Part shown: positions 24,156-33,628 of the stretch, piece after piece
Position numbering within the stretch: the stretch's first letter is position 1
Layout: each line of letters starts with the position of its first letter
Assembly: GCA_022828595.1 (NCBI GenBank)
Contig: JAKGHH010000007.1
Span: 60,996,727-61,060,726, forward strand
Origin: Nelumbo lutea
Lineage: Eukaryota; Streptophyta; Magnoliopsida; Proteales; Nelumbonaceae
DNA: 64,000 bases
Direction of reading: 5' to 3'
Notes under the pieces: generated by a model
What the model saw: only the letters and a program-made list of their open reading frames with translations
Databases searched by the model: none
Told to the model about the DNA's origin: nothing
Program-made: the position numbers and the translations under genes

Positions 24156-24312
24156 TGTATATATGAATGCCTATAGTTGGGTTGGGCTCGAGTTGGGTTG
24201 AGCCCAGCCCGCATTGTAATTTGAGGCACTCTGGTTGGGCTCAAGCCTGGGCTAGGCTTGAATTAGTCAATGAACCCACTAAAATTATACATGTATGTAT
24301 GCGTCTATGAAA

Positions 24313-24354
<42 letters not shown>

Positions 24355-27300
24355 TGTATATATGAATGCCTATAGTTGGGTTGGGCTCGAGTTGGGTTTG
24401 GGCTACCCAATGAGTAGGCCCGGGCCCGGCCCAAAAAATAAAAAAGCCTGAATTCTTTGGCCTGATCCCAGCTTGAGGACTGAAAATCCAAGCCCAGCCA
24501 ACTTGCATCATCCCTACTTACACCTTAAGCTATGCCTCATGCATAGAGGCTTGAGCTTTACGCCTCATTCTGACAAAGGCTTAAGCCTCACATCAAAGTT
24601 TTTGAGGCTTAAGCCTTAAGGCAAAATCTGTGCACCTCACCACAGGGCATATACCTCACTCTACATGGCTTAAGCCTTTTAAAACAATGGTTGAGAGAAG
24701 GTTGACTTTCCCATGAGGCAAAAGGAAGGAGGTAGTGAGATATTTCGGTTTGTTTGTTCTTTCCCCTTTTCACCCAACATTTTTTGGGAAGTGGACTGGG
24801 ATATGAAATCCCTACTCCTAGGAAGCTCTAGATAGATAGAAGGGAATTCGCCTTAATAATACATTTGAGAAAATGAAAATTGCTCCCTATTTTCAGCCTC
24901 AGTAGGCAATATAGCAAATAGAGATGCAATTTCAGGTGCTGGCTTGTTGACCACAGAAGGATGATTTGAAATAAAAGATATATTTAACATAGTCCTTGTT
25001 TTACGAACAATTGGATGAGTTAGGGAGTGGTATCAGAGAAGGGGGTGTGCAATCTTAACCATCTGATACAATCCTTTATGGAAACTCCATACTAGCAGAC
25101 TACCAATTGGAAGAATTCCTGAAGAACTACTCTATTATTTATCTTTTATTTTATTTTATTTTATTTACTTTGTTTCTATTTTTATGTCCTTAAACCAACC
25201 ATGAACTATGAGAGGTACTAAAAGTGATTGGAATGCATAAAAATACAGGGGCATTATACTACTATTCTAAAAGCTAGTTGTAAACACTAGTAAATAGACT
25301 TTAACCAAGTGTACTAATCATTTGTCAACCTAGTTGATGCTTTTAGTCGTCTGGGCAGCTGCATTATAGTTCTTGACTGAATAGTTACTAATGCAGTTAG
25401 TATATCCCTCAACTAAGTAATCAGTTGACCATTCATTGACTAATCAATGCTTTGATGCCTGCTAAAACCTACTATAGAATACTGGAATCCATAGTACTTG
25501 CTTCATCAAGTATCTCTGAGAATGGTCTGTCCATGAACTTGTCCTTTTCCTTTTCTTTAGGCATTTCTCTGGAAGCATAAAAACTAGTTATTTTCCTTCC
25601 ACAAAAGAAAAAAAATTATCCCATTATGATTCGCTATGGCATCTGCTAATAACCGGTTCCATGCCAGTTGGATGTAAATGGTCTTAATTTCCAAAAGGTT
25701 TTTCTTTACGCCTCAAAGTTTAGTGTCATTTTGGGTGACAAATACAATGCACTTGTTGCAATCGCACCTTTGTGGTTGCATTATTTTCCTGTTTTTGTTA
25801 TCCAGCTGATATCCTCTTTTCCCTCCATGTAATATTTCAAACATTATTATATTCTGTGTGTGTATTTCTGTGCATGGTTTTGAGTTTTTATCTTTCTAAA
25901 TTCATTTTGTACACTGTCACTGTGCGTGCTGTTTTGTGACCTATACTAAATAGAGGAAACAGCAACCTGGACAATAGAAAAGCAGCAGAAGAGAGAAAAG
26001 AAGTGAACTGGAGAAAGAGAAACTGGTGTAGGAGAGAAATCTGTTTTCTACCTTAGCACCACTTCTATTATAGTAAGAAGCTGAAATACAATAACTGATA
26101 GACTTCCCTCTTTAAATCTTAAGTAGATGGACAAATTGATGAGCTGTCTACACCAAGACACATTATGCTACTAACACTGACACTCTTATTTCTCTTAAAT
26201 TCATATTGTGCATGTCAGAGTCTGTCTGTGTGTCTCTGTGCATGTAGTAGTTTCGCCGTCTTTATCTTCTAAAGCTCCAAAGGTGGAACAGCTTTTTGAG
26301 AACATGACAAGTTGGTAGCTGCACAACCAACAAGTTAAAATCAATGTTTAGAAAACCGGACTGGACCGGCTGAACCGTGACCTAGGGCCTTGGCCATTTC
26401 AGTCATACTCTAATAACTGTATTTGTTAAAAACCTGGTGAAAATTGGCTGACCGGCCGGTTTAACCAGAAAACCGGCGAACCAGCCCAGTTTCATTTAAC
26501 TGCCTTGGCCATTAAATAATTGAAATTTAAAATATGTTTGACAAGACTTGAACCCATGACCTCCTATTTTCATATATTGCTTAATTACCAATAATCCACC
26601 TCTTGTGTTACTTAATAATTCTTTATTGTATATATTACTTTATTATACATGTATTTTAAAGAAAATGTAAATTAAAAGACTTGAACGCTGGTCATTTTCT
26701 TTAAAAATTAAGAAATTTGCTATCCATCCAGGCATCCACCATATTCAAGTATATTAAAAGTTCTAAAATATATTATATAGTATTTATATGACCCATAGTA
26801 TATATCACAGCTCAACCTCCGTTTTGACCCCGGTTGAACCTCTTACCTGTGAACCTCTCCCTTCTCCGGTTCTATGCCTGGTCCGGTTCTCTAAACATTG
26901 GTTAAAACCAACTTTTTAATAGGAATTCCTTACTTAAATAGAATATTGCTTTTAATGTTTTACCTTTCTACCTATTTCATATTTAAATATACTAAAATTT
27001 AGCATGGGTAATGTTTACTGAAAATGGACCTGTTTACATATTAAGGCTGCTTGGATTAAAACCATGTTGATTATACGTGGATATAGAAAAAGGGTACGAT
27101 AATTCTCTTATTGATCAATTAATGTTTAGCTTATTGCTCAATATACAATCCTTTCCACCATCAGCTTTTGTTTGTCCTCCGAATTATGCTATTGTTGTAT
27201 CAACAATTTGAAATATTTGCAACATGTCTTACAGTATTTTCTCCTTTTCATTCTTTAGGCAGATGGACTTGATGCAGAGGCAAGGGTTGGAGTCCCTGGT

Positions 27301-27678
27301 GAGCACCGGGGCATACTCTGTGATCGGCATGTATTTCGGATACTCAAGCACTGGCTCAAGGTGGGTGAGCCAGATCCTTTCTACAATCCTCTGAACGATT
27401 ATGTGATCCTACCAACCGCTTTCGACATGGAAAAGCACCGAGAAGGTGGCTTGGATGCAACGTCACTCAAAGAAGAATGGGAAATCATCTCCAAGGGCCA
27501 AGACGACCAAGGTATAAATATAGATGAAAATAAGCAACTTGTGAGCTCATTATGTGTTTCTCAGGTGGAAAAGGATCAATGTTCAGAGGCAGGAGCTTGT
27601 GCTGCCATTGTTCACCCCCAGAGTGACGGAAATCAACATTTTGAGTTCAGAGCAGTTGGTGTGTCAACAGCCTGTTAA
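15513..27678 (+). CDS. LCAT4: LCAT4-like phospholipase/acyltransferase, 3' exons only
   Basis: Five exons (15513-15695, 15950-16107, 16440-16494, 21952-22005, 27259-27678), all with GT-AG borders and matching phases, encode the last 289 residues. The family is lecithin:cholesterol acyltransferase-like (PF02450), lipases that act on phospholipids; this subtype resembles Arabidopsis LCAT4 from ECPSIYELM, VKFYNIYG, VCYG, YICVDGDGTVP, GVPGEHRGIL and the long tail GEPDPFYNPLNDYVILPT. The catalytic Asp (DGDGTVP, residue about 141 of the visible part) and His (EHRG, residue 166) are present. The serine elbow lies in upstream exons not found in the window. Introns 3 and 4 are 5.5 and 5.3 kb and packed with transposons. 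Coding exons are intact, so the gene may still work; alternatively it is a 5'-truncated copy. Confidence 0.88.
15950..16107 (+). CDS. LCAT4: LCAT4-like, second visible exon
   Basis: The acceptor is TTGTTTCCAG and the donor TG|GTAATA. It encodes INYDGVVIPLPFN and VKFYNIYGTDNDTPHTV; the last two bases plus the first of the next exon form the conserved Cys codon. Confidence 0.9.
16440..16494 (+). CDS. LCAT4: LCAT4-like, third visible exon
   Basis: A 55-bp exon between TTTCTCTGCAG and GTTCTC. It encodes YGTEETPVKDFKELPFFK. Confidence 0.88.
16630..17715 (+). mobile_element. Internally deleted LINE (ORF1 plus 3' end)
   Basis: The left part (16630-16900) encodes ORF1-like sequence with a KFKIREGKGNSF stretch. 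At 17430-17455 the frame reads MWLTWNVRGPG, the very start of the ORF2 endonuclease (WNVRG motif). Within about 20 bases the sequence jumps to the 3' end shared with the LINE at 7160-7400 (GTTGGTGGCAGCTG...GAAGATTTAGGAG, then ATGAAATTT and ACTTATAAAAA). Endonuclease, RT and zf-RVT are gone. I found no clear TSD. Confidence 0.65.
17882..18514 (+). pseudogene. L1-like LINE reverse transcriptase
   Basis: A 210-codon frame with GLRQGDPLSSFLFTLLVDVLS and the FADD catalytic box in TPIQFADDILVFSERG, then NLRVNLEKSSVAGIN, MTYLGLLLGANRR and FLSVFRIPSKE. RT palm and thumb are preserved; the fingers are lost by 5' truncation and a stop follows at 18512. Confidence 0.88.
18905..19801 (+). pseudogene. LINE zf-RVT region and RNase H start
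   Basis: Frame 18905-19222 has the linker FGFQGGVRDEEIVSL...FSCASFF (zf-RVT upstream part). Frame 19454-19801 has LLWTVWEERNARIFQEK then PPEGFMKLNFDGSIQGNPGY, the start of an RVT_3-type RNase H. The RNase H is cut after GGVARNESG and the 3' UTR follows. Confidence 0.8.
20218..20690 (+). pseudogene. LINE ORF1-like fragment
   Basis: Two overlapping frames, 20218-20496 and 20493-20690, form one colinear basic sequence: FLPATKWRREGEVEAKKFCV, KRYEVEIRRNVKGWFVVIMK, then IGWRLFADLLQGTL. The pattern resembles plant LINE ORF1 proteins and sits among LINE pieces in the same intron. I cannot assign a domain with certainty, and a short host-derived ORF is not excluded. Confidence 0.5.
21527..21750 (+). 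pseudogene. LINE RNase H (RVT_3) C-terminal fragment
   Basis: The frame reads WITIEGDSQIVIGLLVKDKE and later LDNVIADGLVRDGISW, the E-x-D and closing H/D region of LINE-associated RNase H. It ends 200 bp before the fourth LCAT4-like exon. Confidence 0.75.
21952..22005 (+). CDS. LCAT4: LCAT4-like, fourth visible exon
   Basis: A 54-bp exon between CAAATTTTCAG and GTATGT. It encodes AKYICVDGDGTVPTESAM, which includes the catalytic-Asp loop. Confidence 0.92.
22006..23228. other. First part of LCAT4-like intron 4
   Basis: No exon. Bases 22300-22400 look like the 3' end of a retroposed copy (TTTAATGAAAGTGTTATTGATAAAAAAAAA compressed: AATGAAAG then an A9 run). Nothing else is recognisable. Confidence 0.45.
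23891..24516. mobile_element. Nested GGGCC-rich MITE
   Basis: Both ends read TAGGGAT inward (TAGGGATACAAGT and, on the other strand, TAGGGATGATGCAAGT). Flanks TTTATGCC and CTTACACC match at 5 of 8 positions, a worn TSD. The interior is full of GGGTTGGGC / GCCCAGCCC words. It interrupts the larger hAT-like element. Confidence 0.65.
23997..24398 (+). repeat. 201-bp tandem duplication with paired (TA)n tracts
   Basis: GCCCAGCCCGCATT occurs at 24001 and 24202, and the shared segment continues through a TGAACCCACT block, a (TA) tract of about 17 units and ATGAATGCCTATAGTTGGG in both copies. The duplication lies within the nested MITE. Confidence 0.85.
25138..25167 (+). repeat. (TTTTA)n microsatellite
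   Basis: Five to six copies of TTTTA. Confidence 0.85.
26334..26908. mobile_element. hAT-like MITE with near-perfect TSD
   Basis: The element (26342-26900) starts CAATGTTTAGAAAACCGGAC and the other end reads CAATGTTTAGAGAACCGGAC on the opposite strand, a 20-bp TIR with one mismatch. The TSD is GTTAAAAT / GTTAAAAC (7 of 8). It is non-coding and lies in the last LCAT4-like intron. Confidence 0.9.
27259..27678 (+). CDS. LCAT4: LCAT4-like, last exon
   Basis: The acceptor is CATTCTTTAG and the stop TAA at 27676-27678. It encodes 139 residues: ADGLDAEARVGVPGEHRGIL with the catalytic His, then a 100-residue C-terminal tail characteristic of the LCAT4 subtype and absent from shorter LCAT relatives. 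Confidence 0.92.
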   Translation, partial: ADGLDAEARVGVPGEHRGILCDRHVFRILKHWLKVGEPDPFYNPLNDYVILPTAFDMEKHREGGLDATSLKEEWEIISKGQDDQGINIDENKQLVSSLCVSQVEKDQCSEAGACAAIVHPQSDGNQHFEFRAVGVSTAC

Positions 27679-28477
27679 GATGGCATCACTTAGGGTTAGC
27701 AAGTGATGCTTGTAATAAGGCCTCAGCTTCTACCAATGTATCTAAAATTGTATAGTTGAAAGTACTCTCAATGTAAATATGATCTTGAAAGGACTACATA
27801 GTACATACTAAGAATGCGATGCTGAATATTATACTTTGGAAATATTGATAACTATATTATTAGTTTATAATAATATGTACATAGGGATGATGAATATTTT
27901 GGACACCGGAAATGAAGTGTTTAAATAGAAATTTGGTTAGGTTTGGTTTGGTAAATTTGGGTTTTTGAAATCGGTTTGGGTATAAGCCAAGGTCTATGTC
28001 TAGGGTTAGTATTGGATTGGTCCCAAGGTTCAAAATATTGAAATGTCTTAGTATATATTGATCGAGATCGATTAGTTTTCAGGGTGACTGAGTATACTAA
28101 TTAAGCATATTTAGGGTCAAGAGAGATTTAATGGGGAGGGAAAATGTTATAAACATTAACTACAAGAGATTTAAGAGGATCCTCCATTTCCCCTCTTTCC
28201 TCTTTTTAATATAGATATAAATTGGTGGGCATTTTACCACTCTTTTTAAAGTAGCAAAATGTACACTCGTTGCATTGAAAATGGCCATTACCCAATAGCT
28301 GATGCTCTGGCTATATGGGGTATAGGAAGGCTAATATGGACTGCTGGCACCTATTTTTTTTTTTTTTATTATTTGTTTTTGTATCGACAGCTTTAAAACA
28401 TTTTTTTTGTTCATGGGATTACACAATCAGGGGTAGCACATCCCCTTCCGAGCCTTCCCTTAACCCTTGAACCTTGT
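27679..28477. other. 3' UTR and downstream of the LCAT4-like gene
   Basis: Possible poly(A) context lies near 27770-27850 but no clear AATAAA is seen. A CAAGGTTCAAAATATTG segment at 28024 and TTGAACCTTG at 28467 resemble the TIR of the 4173 MITE family, but no TSD joins them. Confidence 0.4.
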
Positions 28478-28928
28478 TGTCATGTGGCTAGTCAATGAGG
28501 CCCTGTGCGGCGCTCGATGGGGTTGAGAAAGCCTACGAATGCAAGCAATAAATACAAAAGGCAACAAGAACGCACACAAATTAGTCAAAAGGCTACTATT
28601 GCATTGATTGATGGTAACCACAATCACACAGTTCGATGTCGAGGGGATCTCATGTTTAACATTTACACGCTATTGATTCACTCGACTACCTACATTCCCT
28701 GAAAGAGTATATTAAGCTTTTTTTTTGGGGGGGTGACAAAAGAAAACACCAAAAGAGTGGAAAATCATACTAAGTAATTACAATAATGCCATTGGCAGAC
28801 CCCCCATACAAAGATACATACATAGTCGACCCATGACACGCATGATGACACTATGAAGACATGCTGTAGACACTCTAATGGCACAGTGGAAGGTGCTTGA
28901 TGGTGCGACGGAGGAGTCATTTGTGATA
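28478..28928 (-). repeat. 3' LTR of the gypsy derivative
   Basis: It starts TGTCATGTGGCTAGTCAATG and ends TTTGTGATA. The neighbouring CTCCCCCACTC (28931-28941) is the polypurine tract on the minus strand. Confidence 0.85.
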
Positions 28929-29035
28929 GTCTCCCCCACTCAATTCGATCTACGTCCTCGGAGATTGGCTTTGACTGGTCCCTTAGAGTTGTTGATGCGG
29001 AAGGAGGGTTCTTTTGCTGTTCCACGAATCAGCTG

Positions 29036-29700
29036 TCATCCAAGGCCGAGGTGTATATTTGGATAACATGGTTGGGTTGGCTTATTCTGTTGCGGTTTCC
29101 TATGGCTAAGTCCTTTCCTAGCGGCTTCAAGGTATGATAGTGGCTGGTTCAGCTTGGTTATAGGGAAGGTCTGGGCCAGGTTAGGGTCAAAATGATGTTT
29201 TGGATTGTGGGGGTATTGGTTCCCATGAATGCTTCTCCAAGGGTGACTTCTCGCAGGGCTACTACGTGATTTAGTCTGAGGAATGGTGTGAAAGTGGTCC
29301 CTAGATGGCTTGGGTGGCACTCGCTCTCCCGATGGTTGTGGTAGTAGGTGTGGCGAAATCGGACACGGCCTTGGGTCTTCTGTTGGGCCCGTCAGTTAAG
29401 GGCGTATGCGGCTTTTGCCGACGTTGTGGCGTTGAGGATGACTTGGAGGGCTGTTGTTGTTGTTGCTGCTTCATGTTAGTGTCTTCACTTGATTGGTGCT
29501 TCATGACTGAGGCAAGGTGAGTGGAGGTCTTCTTTGCTGCATGCTTCACACTGGCTCCGGGCTCTACTTTAATGTGTAAGAGTTGCAGTGTTGACACTTG
29601 TCTCTTTTGGACCTAGGTGGAGGTTGTAACTGGCACCATGCAAGGGGAGCTCTCATCCAGGATGCATAATGAGTTGATGTGCGGCACAAGGGCTGCTTCC
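29036..29700 (-). pseudogene. 3' non-pol region of the gypsy derivative
   Basis: Frames 29301-29597 and 29036-29320 encode a low-complexity basic region with a run of eight to nine glutamines followed by RRQKPHTPLTDGPNRR. It resembles the tail after integrase in related gypsy elements. The junction with the protease marks the internal deletion. Confidence 0.5.
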
Positions 29701-29732
29701 GCCTGCATTAGAAAATCCATCCCCAAGACAAC

Positions 29733-31541
29733 TTAAAAGTCATCCAAGGATACCATAGATAAATTAATTTTTCCCTTCCAAGGCCCAACTTGAAGGTCTA
29801 CCCCACAGGCCTGGCCTTCAACCGCTTTGGCATTAGAGTTTACAGCTTTGAGCCAACCTATCTCCTTGGTGATCGGAAGGGCTAGCCACTTGGCCTCAGC
29901 AATGGAAATGAAGTTGTGTGTGGCCTTAGTGTCTACTAGGGACTGGGTTGGCTTCCCGTCGAGGGTGATGTTTACATATTGGAGCCCCTTATGGGCTTTG
30001 TTAGGTCGTCTTGGTGTGGTCTCTTTCTTCACCATTGCATTGAAAAGTTGAAGTGCACCCACTCTTGGTGCTTGCATTGATTTTTCCTCGTCATTTTGCT
30101 CATCTTCATTGAGCATGGTGACAAGGGCATTGATCTTCTTCTTTGTTGGGCAATCATGAGCCAAATGCTTCTCCCCACAAATAAAGCAAGAGAGTGGGGG
30201 TCTAGTGGTTCTAGGCCTGTACCTATGCTGGTGACCTTGATCTTCTTGTGGCTTCTTCCCATGGTCCTGTCTAGCTGGCTTGCTGAAGTTTGAGCTGATG
30301 TGAGGAGGGCGTGATTGATTGGCTTCCCCACTCAAATCTAAGGCACGTAGGCTGGTTGGCTTTGGGGATTCTTCAACTGACAAGCTTGTCTCATTTAGTT
30401 GCTCTACCATGGCCATTCCGGTGGCAAGGTCCTATATGTTGCGGCGTTGGAGCTCTAATTCGGCCCATGGCTTCAGTCCGTTCATGAAATTGAATAGTAG
30501 ATCCTTGTCGGACATGTCAATGATCTCCAGAGTAAGGGTTGAAAACTCTTTGACATAGTCGTGGAGTGAATCTGCATGCTTGAGTGCTTTCAACTTTTTC
30601 CATGTCAGGTACTCCACGTTCTTTGGGTAGAATTGCCTCTTTAGTTCTCACTTGAAAGTTACCCACGTGTTAATGGTGCATGTGCCCCGCTCAATGTCTT
30701 GGCATCGCCTGTGCCACCATAGCATAGAAATGTCAGTCAAATACATTATCACAATACAAACCTGAATTAGGTCATCATTAATGTTAGCGGCAAGGAAATA
30801 TTGTTTCATTTGCCATAAGAAGTTGTCTAGTTCTCGAGCATCTCGGGAGCTGGCATAAGGTGTGGGCTCTCGGATCTTTACACGAGTAGGGGCCAGTGTT
30901 GTGGAGGGGCTAGGAGTGCTGGCCATTAATCTCTTGAGGAGTGTCATGTCTCCTCTTAGTTCATCCAGTTGTGCCTAGAGGTCGGTAGGAGTGGCCATGG
31001 CTGCTTTAATGGCCATCCACTCTCTTTTGATGTCTTCTAATTGTGCTTGAATGGCTGTAGGTGAGGGCATGGCTCTCTTCCATGTCGACAATTTAGCTCT
31101 CATCTTGTCAACCTGGTCTTGGATGTTGGATCGGGATGAGCTCCCTTCTTGTCGGGATGTTGTGCCAAGGACTTCCATGAGGGTGCCATTCAAGATGTCT
31201 CAGACCTCGTTCATGGTGCCATTCAAACGGACTTCTAGCTCCACCATGGATCTCTCAATGGTTTCCACGTTTAGGTGGATTTCTTCTACTCGGTCATGCA
31301 TCTCCCCAATGGTCACTTCACAACGAAGAATGCACATGTCGAAGGCAGCAAGCTTGTCAACCAACTTGTCGCACTTGCTTGCTTTAGATGTGCTGCCCTT
31401 CGGGGCCTTCTCTGTGATAGCTTCATCACTTAGTGCCTCATCGGTCTCCCTTGCATGGGCAAGGCCATGTTGAATCTCATCGGTGAGTTCCTTGTTGTGC
31501 TTCATTGTGCCACCACTAATGTTGCGTGTGTTGAAGAGCAA
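29733..31541 (-). pseudogene. gypsy gag and protease
   Basis: Frames 31200-31541 and 30975-31193 form a coiled N-terminal part (IERSMVELEVRLNGTMNEV). Frame 30648-30947 holds the Retrotrans_gag core (ELDNFLWQMKQYFLAANI, WWHRRCQDIERG), and 30432-30617 continues it (LHDYVKEFSTLTLEI). Frame 29733-30416 has a CCHC knuckle (CFICGEKHLAHDC) and a protease box LVDTKATHNFIS, where the catalytic D-S-G is changed to D-T-K. Frameshifts and stops separate the pieces. Confidence 0.8.
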
Positions 31542-31547
31542 TCTGCT

Positions 31548-31592
31548 CTAATACCAATTGTAGCAGTTGTTGGCTAGCTCGCTCTGATGCCA
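31548..31592 (-). promoter_or_regulatory. Primer binding site, apparently doubled
   Basis: On the minus strand TTGGCATCAGAGCGAGC (next to the LTR) is followed by a second similar word, TTGGTATTAGAGCAGATTG. Both resemble the initiator-tRNA site TGGTATCAGAGC. Confidence 0.65.
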
Positions 31593-31594
31593 AC

Positions 31595-32043
31595 TGTCAC
31601 GGGGCTAGTCAACGAGGTCCCGTGCGGCGCTCGATGGGGTCAAGAAAGCTTATGAATGCAAGCAACAAACACAAAAGGCAACAAGAAGGCACACAAATTA
31701 GTCAAAAGGCCACTTGTATTGCATTGATTAATGGTAAGCACAAGCACACAGTTCAGTGCCGAGGGGATCTCGTGCTTAACCTTTACATGCTATTGACTCA
31801 CTCGACTACCTATCTCCCCTCAAAGAGTATGTTAAGCTTTTGGGGGAGTGACAAAAAGAAACATCAAAAGAGTGGAAAACCATACTAAGTAATTACAATA
31901 ATGCCATTGGCAGACCCCCCTTACAGAGATACATACATAGCCCACCCATGGCAGACATAATGACACCATGAAGGCATGCTGTAGGCACTCTAATGGCACA
32001 GTGGAAGGTGCTCGATGGCGCAATGAAGGAGTCACTTGTGACA
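31595..32043 (-). repeat. 5' LTR of the gypsy derivative
   Basis: It starts TGTCACGGGGCTAGTCAACG and ends CTTGTGACA. It matches 28478-28928 along its whole length with scattered changes. Confidence 0.85.
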
Positions 32044-32051
32044 CTGTGGCA

Positions 32052-32268
32052 CTGGAATGCATGGTTTTCAATCCTCAAAACCAGATTTTCCATAAAAATC
32101 GTTGATTTTGGTTATCAAACTACTGACCTGGGTGGTTAACTGTTCGAACGGTTTTGATTGGTTTTCATTTTTTTAAATTTTTAAAATTTTTTTTGTCAGA
32201 ACAAGCCAACCGTTTGACTCGGTAATTGGACCCCTGACCGGTTCGGTTTTAAAAACCATGTTGGAATG
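32052..32268. mobile_element. hAT-like MITE, copy 1
   Basis: The element 32060-32260 has ends CATGGTTTTC and AAAAACCATG. The TSD is CTGGAATG / TTGGAATG (7 of 8). Its interior matches copy 2 at 32300-32575 in opposite orientation (ACCGGTTCGG and CGAACGGTT words). Confidence 0.85.
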
Positions 32269-32291
32269 TGATATTGTGATCCCAAGTCTCT

Positions 32292-32583
32292 ACTCTAACC
32301 ATGGTTTCTAAAACCGACCCGGAGACCAAACCGGTCAAGGGTCTAATTACCGGGTCAAACGGTCCGACTGTTCGAACCGAACGATTGATCCATTCTGACA
32401 AAAAAATAAAAAAATGAAAACTAGTCAAAATTGTTCGAACGGTTAATCGTTCGGGTTAGTGGTTTGCTAACCAAAATCAACAATTTTTATGGAAAATCCG
32501 ATTTTGAGGAAAATCGAACTAGTTCCCGATCTTTCTGGTCCAACCATCCGGTCCGGTCCAGTTTCGAAAACCATGACTCTAAC
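32292..32583. mobile_element. hAT-like MITE, copy 2
   Basis: The element 32300-32575 starts CATGGTTTCTAAAACC and ends GTTTCGAAAACCATG, with the perfect TSD ACTCTAAC on both sides (32292-32299, 32576-32583). It is a MITE related to the 26342 element (shared GTTT..AAAACCGG end). Confidence 0.92.
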
Positions 32584-33484
32584 GAGTCAAAGATCCTACC
32601 AATTATTGACACCTCTAAAACTTGAACCCATGTTTTCATGCTTGTCTGTCCAGACTTCATTGCACCAAACAATGGCCCATCAAAGGCGTCAAGTAAAAAT
32701 TAAAAATTATGTTAGTAAAGTAATAGATCTAATTATCTAAAGGCCAACTTTTGTAGCATATGTATATATATGCCCTATTGGCTGGTCCCACATAACATAA
32801 ACAGCACATCTGTTATTGCACCGTTAAAAACTGTTAAAATTACATTCCCAAAAGAATTATAATACCAAATTTGCCCCTAAATCTTCAAAACATGGTGTAA
32901 ATCTTCCTCTCCTCATTGTCCTTGAACGAAGTTGAGGATGATTAAAGCAAATCTCTCCTGTCATTGTCCAACGTTTTGAGGACTTTGAAGATAGTAGTAG
33001 TTGGCCAGATCTTCAAAACAAGAAAGAAGGTCCGACTGGACCATGATTCAAGCAAGAGTTTATAACGGTTATTGCAAATCTAAATCGATTGGTTAAAGCA
33101 AATCTCCTTTAAAGGAAATCTGGTTAAAGCAACTACTATTCCTAACCCTCTAATGTTAAAGCTAATCTCCTCAAAACAACCTATCGTTAAAGAAACGATT
33201 CTTGCCCAACGTTTTCTGGATAAGAAAAAAAAAACATTGTGGCCGTAGAGTAGAAGCAAGAACAGCATTTCTGTCTATTCTCAGATTTTGTGTACAAATT
33301 ATTTGGCCACTAATCACTTTTAAAAAGGCAAAAATAAAAGAAAAAAAAATCCATTTGTGTGAAAATGCACATATGTGATGCGCAAATGTGCAGGAGAAAG
33401 AAATGTTTAAAATCTGCTCACTGAAATTTTTAAGAAAATAAATGGGAAAGAAAAGATACATTCGCCTAAGGGAATTAGAATGCA

Positions 33485-33627
33485 TTTCCAGTGGACATAA
33501 CTAATTATCCTAGCCGCTTCCATTTGGCTTCATTCTATAATTTGGTGGCAAGTGCCTTTGCAACCTCTAGTTTCTCAAGCTGAATGGCCAGATCACATCT
33601 GTAATTAGGATCTGTAGCTGTAGTCAA
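33485..33627 (-). pseudogene. Coatomer beta-prime (COPB2) gene fragment
   Basis: The minus strand from 33627 reads TATDPNYRCDLAIQLEKLEV, then AKALATKL, a stop, NEAKWKRLG, a stop, and LVMSTGN. This matches the alpha-solenoid region of the coatomer beta-prime subunit, as I recall the family (DPDYRFELAIQLGRLE... KWKQLGELAMSTG). Two nonsense codons and the short length show a dead fragment. It stops at 33629, where a MITE relic starts. The full-length gene is not in the window. Confidence 0.6.
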
Positions 33628-33628
33628 G

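Larger units (their letters stand above)
23229..24697. mobile_element. hAT-like element with 8-bp TSD
   Basis: The TSD is GTTGAGAG at 23229-23236 and 24690-24697. The element (23237-24689) begins CAAGGCTTTAAAAGGCTAAA and its other end reads CATTGTTTTAAAAGGCTTAA on the opposite strand, an imperfect TIR around TTTTAAAAGGCT. Sub-terminal regions are rich in inverted AGGCTTAAGCC blocks. It has no transposase. A second element sits inside it. Confidence 0.85.
28478..32043 (-). mobile_element. Ty3/gypsy gag-only derivative
   Basis: Direct repeats 28478-28928 and 31595-32043 are diverged LTRs. The internal 2.7 kb encodes, on the minus strand, gag, a zinc knuckle and a retropepsin-like protease, then jumps to a basic proline/glutamine-rich 3' part; RT, RNase H and integrase are absent. 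A tRNA-Met-like primer site abuts the right LTR and a purine tract the left one. Flanks CTTGT and CTGTG are not a clear TSD. The element would depend on a full-length relative. Confidence 0.85.

Noticed and set aside
24285..24511. Minus-strand open frames with long IYIYIY runs
   Set aside because: They are translations of the (TA)n tract inside the nested MITE.
28024..28476. A further MITE of the CAAGGTTCAAA family between these two end-like words
   Set aside because: The flanks (ATTGGTCC and TTGTCATG) show no 8-bp duplication, and the right end-like word touches an LTR.
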